A stretch of DNA of 6,528 nt from an uncultured Helicobacter sp. (GTDB taxonomy: Bacteria > Campylobacterota > Campylobacteria > Campylobacterales > Helicobacteraceae), in the NCBI GenBank assembly GCA_944325475.1, contig CALVAF010000132.1:1-6528 (forward strand), read 5' to 3'. Position numbers and translations under genes: made by a program. A model generated the notes under the pieces. That model had not been told where the DNA came from, searched no databases, and was given only the letters and a program-made list of their open reading frames with translations. Positions 4,376 through 6,528 of this stretch are shown here, piece by piece (the first letter of the stretch is position 1; the number at the start of each line of letters is the position of its first letter).

Positions 4376-6250
4376 TTAAATACCCCACTCCCTCCTCCAA
4401 GCACAAAACACATACACATACCAAATTTTAGCAAAATCCACGCTCTTCCCCCTATCAAAATTACTTACCAATCGCTCCAAATATTGTTTGTCCAAATATC
4501 CCTCACTATAAGGCAAAACTTCATCTAACAAATACCTAAGATTCCCCCTCATCCATTCTTCTAATGGAATCCCAAAGCCCATTTTAGGACGATAAATCAA
4601 CTCTTTAGGCAAAAATTTCTCTAAATATTGTTTGAAGATTTTCTTCCCAGCAATCCTCTCTCTACCCTGATTGATTAAATTTTCCTGTGGTTTTAAAGAG
4701 ACCATAAATTCCACCAATCCTCTCCCCAAAAGAGGCTCCCTAAACTCCAAACCAACGCTCATGCTTGCTCTATCTGTTTTGGTTAAAATATCTTCACTCA
4801 AATAATTTTGCAAATCAAAAAAACTCATCTCTTTAAAGCCATCTAACCCCTCACACTCAAAAATTCGCCACCCCTCTAAAAAGGGCAATCCATTAGCCTC
4901 CAAGCCTTCTTTCCTAAAATGCGTAATCTCAACCCAATAATGCTCTAAAAAGCTCTTAGAATCTAACTGCCCTCTTATGCGTAAAAATTTATCCATACTC
5001 ATTTTTATGCCACATTGTTGTAGCATTTTTACCACAAGCTGTGGTTGAAGTATTTTAAATAAAAAGCTAAAATTTTTATATTTTTGATATTTTTGATAAC
5101 GATTAAAAGCCCAAAAATATCTCTCATAGCCAAACCCAAGCTCATCTCCCCCATCAGCACTTAAGGCGACTTTGTGCGTTTTTTGAATGCTTTGTGCCAA
5201 AAGTAAAGTTGGAATTGCTGAGGAATCACCAAAAGGCTCATCATAAATTAATGGAAGTTTTGGGATAAGACCTTGTGCCTCCTTAAGGCTGCAAACTAAT
5301 TGGTAATTATTGATTCCCAAAATATCAGCCACCCCTTTAGCATAATCCCCCTCATTAAAGCCTGATTCTAAAAAAGCAATAGAAAAAGTCTCAAAATCAT
5401 ATCCGCCCTCTTTTAGCACCGCACACACAAGGCTTGAATCCACCCCCCCACTCAAGCACACAGCCACCCCAACATCACTTACCATTCTAAGCGACACACT
5501 CTTATGCAAAGCCTCTTGAAATGCCACCCAATTAAAATCTTCATTGGCTTGATAAGAAGATTTGATATTGTAATACTGCACTTTATTAATCGCTTTTTTT
5601 ATGCCTTGCTTTTTGGCTTTTTGCAAGTCTATTTCTAGGTAATACCCATTCTCTAGCTTATAAGTCTCTTCTAAAATACTAAAAGGTGCTAGAATATAAC
5701 CAAGCTCCAAAAAATAGCTTAAAGCAATCTTATTTATTTTTTTTGGCAATTTTGGATAAGCCAGTAAGCCTTTAAGCTCTGAAGCAAATAAAAAACGATG
5801 AGAGTCAAAATAATAATAAAGCGGCTTAACCCCAAATCGGTCACGAAAAAGATAAAGTTTTCTCTCTAAAGAATCAAAAACTACAAAGGCAAACATTCCC
5901 TCAAAAAAACTCACACAAGCCACCCCCCAATGCCTAAAACTGGCTAAAAGCACCTCAGTATCACTCCGCCCTTCACACGCCACGCCCTCACTTCTTAAAA
6001 TCTTTGCCACTTCTTTATAATTATAAATCTCGCCATTAAAAACCAAAGCATATCGCTCATCGCAAAAAGGTTGGTGAGAGTGGTTGCTTAAGTCAATAAC
6101 AGAAAGCCTACGATGTGCCAAAACCACTTCTTTTTCCATGAAGATTCCACAATCATCAGGACCACCACTCATCATAGAATCTCGCATTTTCTCTATATTG
6201 TTTCTTAAAGTGTCATCATCAAACTCAAATCCACCAACAATACGACACAT
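4376..6250 (-). CDS. asnB: Asparagine synthase (glutamine-hydrolysing) family amidotransferase
   Basis: Complete 624-residue enzyme with two domains. Residues 2 to about 210 form the class II glutaminase: Cys2 after the initiator Met, Arg48 in HRRLSVIDL, Asn72 and Glu74 in NGEIYNY, Asp97 in SDTEV, and RDRFGVKPLYYY. From about 240 to the end is the synthetase domain: the PP-loop CLSGGVDSS at 265-273 binding ATP, YDEPFGDSSAIPT near 336-348, SADGGDE at 364-370, then DRASMSVGLEFREPLLG and PKMGFGIPLEEW. The enzyme makes an amide from a carboxylate with Gln and ATP. It is longer than housekeeping AsnB of about 550 residues and sits among glycan genes with a second copy nearby, so amidation of a uronic acid is a reasonable inference; asparagine formation is the alternative. 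ATG 6250 overlaps the preceding stop (TAATG), implying translational coupling. The gene symbol denotes the family only. Confidence 0.93.
   Translation of the reverse strand: MCRIVGGFEFDDDTLRNNIEKMRDSMMSGGPDDCGIFMEKEVVLAHRRLSVIDLSNHSHQPFCDERYALVFNGEIYNYKEVAKILRSEGVACEGRSDTEVLLASFRHWGVACVSFFEGMFAFVVFDSLERKLYLFRDRFGVKPLYYYFDSHRFLFASELKGLLAYPKLPKKINKIALSYFLELGYILAPFSILEETYKLENGYYLEIDLQKAKKQGIKKAINKVQYYNIKSSYQANEDFNWVAFQEALHKSVSLRMVSDVGVAVCLSGGVDSSLVCAVLKEGGYDFETFSIAFLESGFNEGDYAKGVADILGINNYQLVCSLKEAQGLIPKLPLIYDEPFGDSSAIPTLLLAQSIQKTHKVALSADGGDELGFGYERYFWAFNRYQKYQKYKNFSFLFKILQPQLVVKMLQQCGIKMSMDKFLRIRGQLDSKSFLEHYWVEITHFRKEGLEANGLPFLEGWRIFECEGLDGFKEMSFFDLQNYLSEDILTKTDRASMSVGLEFREPLLGRGLVEFMVSLKPQENLINQGRERIAGKKIFKQYLEKFLPKELIYRPKMGFGIPLEEWMRGNLRYLLDEVLPYSEGYLDKQYLERLVSNFDRGKSVDFAKIWYVYVFCAWRREWGI
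4422..4437. repeat. 16-base direct repeat, copy 2 (inside amidotransferase 3' end)
   Basis: Partner of 3469-3484. Here it encodes FAKIW in the intact C-terminus of the amidotransferase, so this is the source-like copy. Recombination between the two copies would delete the methyltransferase and end the amidotransferase at FAKI and stop, about 13 residues early. Confidence 0.85.
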
Positions 6251-6528
6251 TAGCCCTCACTTAATTGATACTCACGCACAAGATAAGAAGCAAGACAAAC
6301 ACTGGCTTTACCATAATTATAAATCTCCTCTTCTCTGTATTTCAAGATTTTTTCATTCCACCAATTTAAATTCCAATAAATTTCACTAATAACAGCTAAA
6401 AGCCCCCCCCCCCCCCCCCCAAGCCTCAAGTAAAACCCAATACCCCAAAACCTTTTCAATAACCCCTCTTCTTTCTTTATAAACCAACACAAGCACACAA
6501 AAAACAAAAGAAAAAAAAAAACAAAAAA
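6250..6528 (-). CDS. 3' end of an unidentified gene, possibly a phosphotransferase paralogue, with a G18 tract
   Basis: The frame is open from the window edge to TAA at 6252-6250; the start lies outside. An 18-base G run encodes six glycines. After the run come about 50 residues ending YREEEIYNYGKASVCLASYL and ten more. This resembles the C-terminus of the phosphotransferase-like protein at 1830 (YQRKEIYHLGKSSKWIANFL), which suggests a paralogue, but the match is short. Before the run the reading is poly-Phe/Val/Leu and Lys/Glu from G/T-biased sequence and is doubtful. A different pre-run frame (KERRGVIEKVLGYWVLLEAW) is also open and would be joined with 17 or 20 G. So whether the gene is ON cannot be decided here. 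It overlaps the next gene by one base. Confidence 0.6.
   Translation of the reverse strand, partial: FFVFFFLLFFVCLCWFIKKEEGLLKRFWGIGFYLRLGGGGGGLLAVISEIYWNLNWWNEKILKYREEEIYNYGKASVCLASYLVREYQLSEG
6403..6420. repeat. 18-base poly-C (coding poly-G) tract
   Basis: Eighteen consecutive C on the plus strand within the 3' part of the gene ending at 6250. It is the longest of three such tracts in the window, and its position inside a frame matches the other two contingency tracts. Exact length is least certain here because long runs are hard to sequence and the sequence just beyond it loses complexity. Confidence 0.88.

Noticed and set aside
4195..4431. Plus-strand frame and an overlapping minus-strand frame (4215-4424) across the amidotransferase-methyltransferase gap
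   Set aside because: Both overlap conserved coding sequence in other frames and have no family features.
6014..6330. 15-base match ATAATTATAAATCTC between the amidotransferase and the end of the preceding gene
   Set aside because: Both encode EIYNY with favoured codons in AT-rich DNA; proteins around them are unrelated, so coincidence is likely.
6084..6389. Plus-strand reading frame of 101 codons
   Set aside because: Antisense to the conserved N-terminus of the amidotransferase and the preceding gene end; no supporting motif.

Overview
The window is AT-rich, and every credible gene lies on the minus strand, so transcription runs from high to low coordinates. Coding sequence is nearly continuous, with gaps of about 40 to 100 bases, one-base stop/start overlaps and AAGGAG-type ribosome sites. 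Three long poly-C runs (12, 12 and 18 bases; poly-G in the coding strand) sit inside reading frames. This style, with these gene families, points to a Campylobacterota genome, most likely Helicobacter or a close relative. The genus is inferred from style, not from a marker gene. The content is that of a surface-polysaccharide (O-antigen or capsule) locus.

In transcription order: (1) 6528-6250, the 3' end of a gene entering from outside the window. It carries an 18-base G run and a C-terminus resembling gene 4. (2) 6250-4376, a complete asparagine-synthase-type glutamine amidotransferase. (3) 4323-3518, a class I SAM-dependent methyltransferase split in two by a 12-base G run, so it is OFF as sequenced. 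(4) about 3416-1830, a CDP-glycerol glycerophosphotransferase-like protein with an in-frame 12-base G run between its two domains, so it is ON as sequenced. (5) 1785-682, a GT4-family glycosyltransferase. (6) 596 to the window edge, the N-terminal amidotransferase domain of a second asparagine-synthase-like gene.

Together the genes suggest a glycan built by a GT4 enzyme and decorated in three ways. The two asparagine-synthase homologues could amidate sugar acids, the glycerophosphotransferase-like proteins could add polyol phosphate, and the methyltransferase could add methyl groups. At least the methyltransferase and the phosphotransferase look individually switchable by G-run slippage, so one strain could show several surface chemistries. 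The substrates are inferred.

Two rearrangement traces stand out. A perfect 41-base inverted repeat links the GT4 catalytic-motif codons to the gene's own 3' end. Removing the end copy on paper restores a longer in-frame C-terminus that stops just after the next ribosome site. Just upstream of the phosphotransferase gene lies a decayed copy of the 3' end of the amidotransferase gene, so near-identical sequences flank the switchable methyltransferase. The last roughly 100 bases beyond the 18-base C run drift into A/C low complexity and may be unreliable contig-edge sequence.
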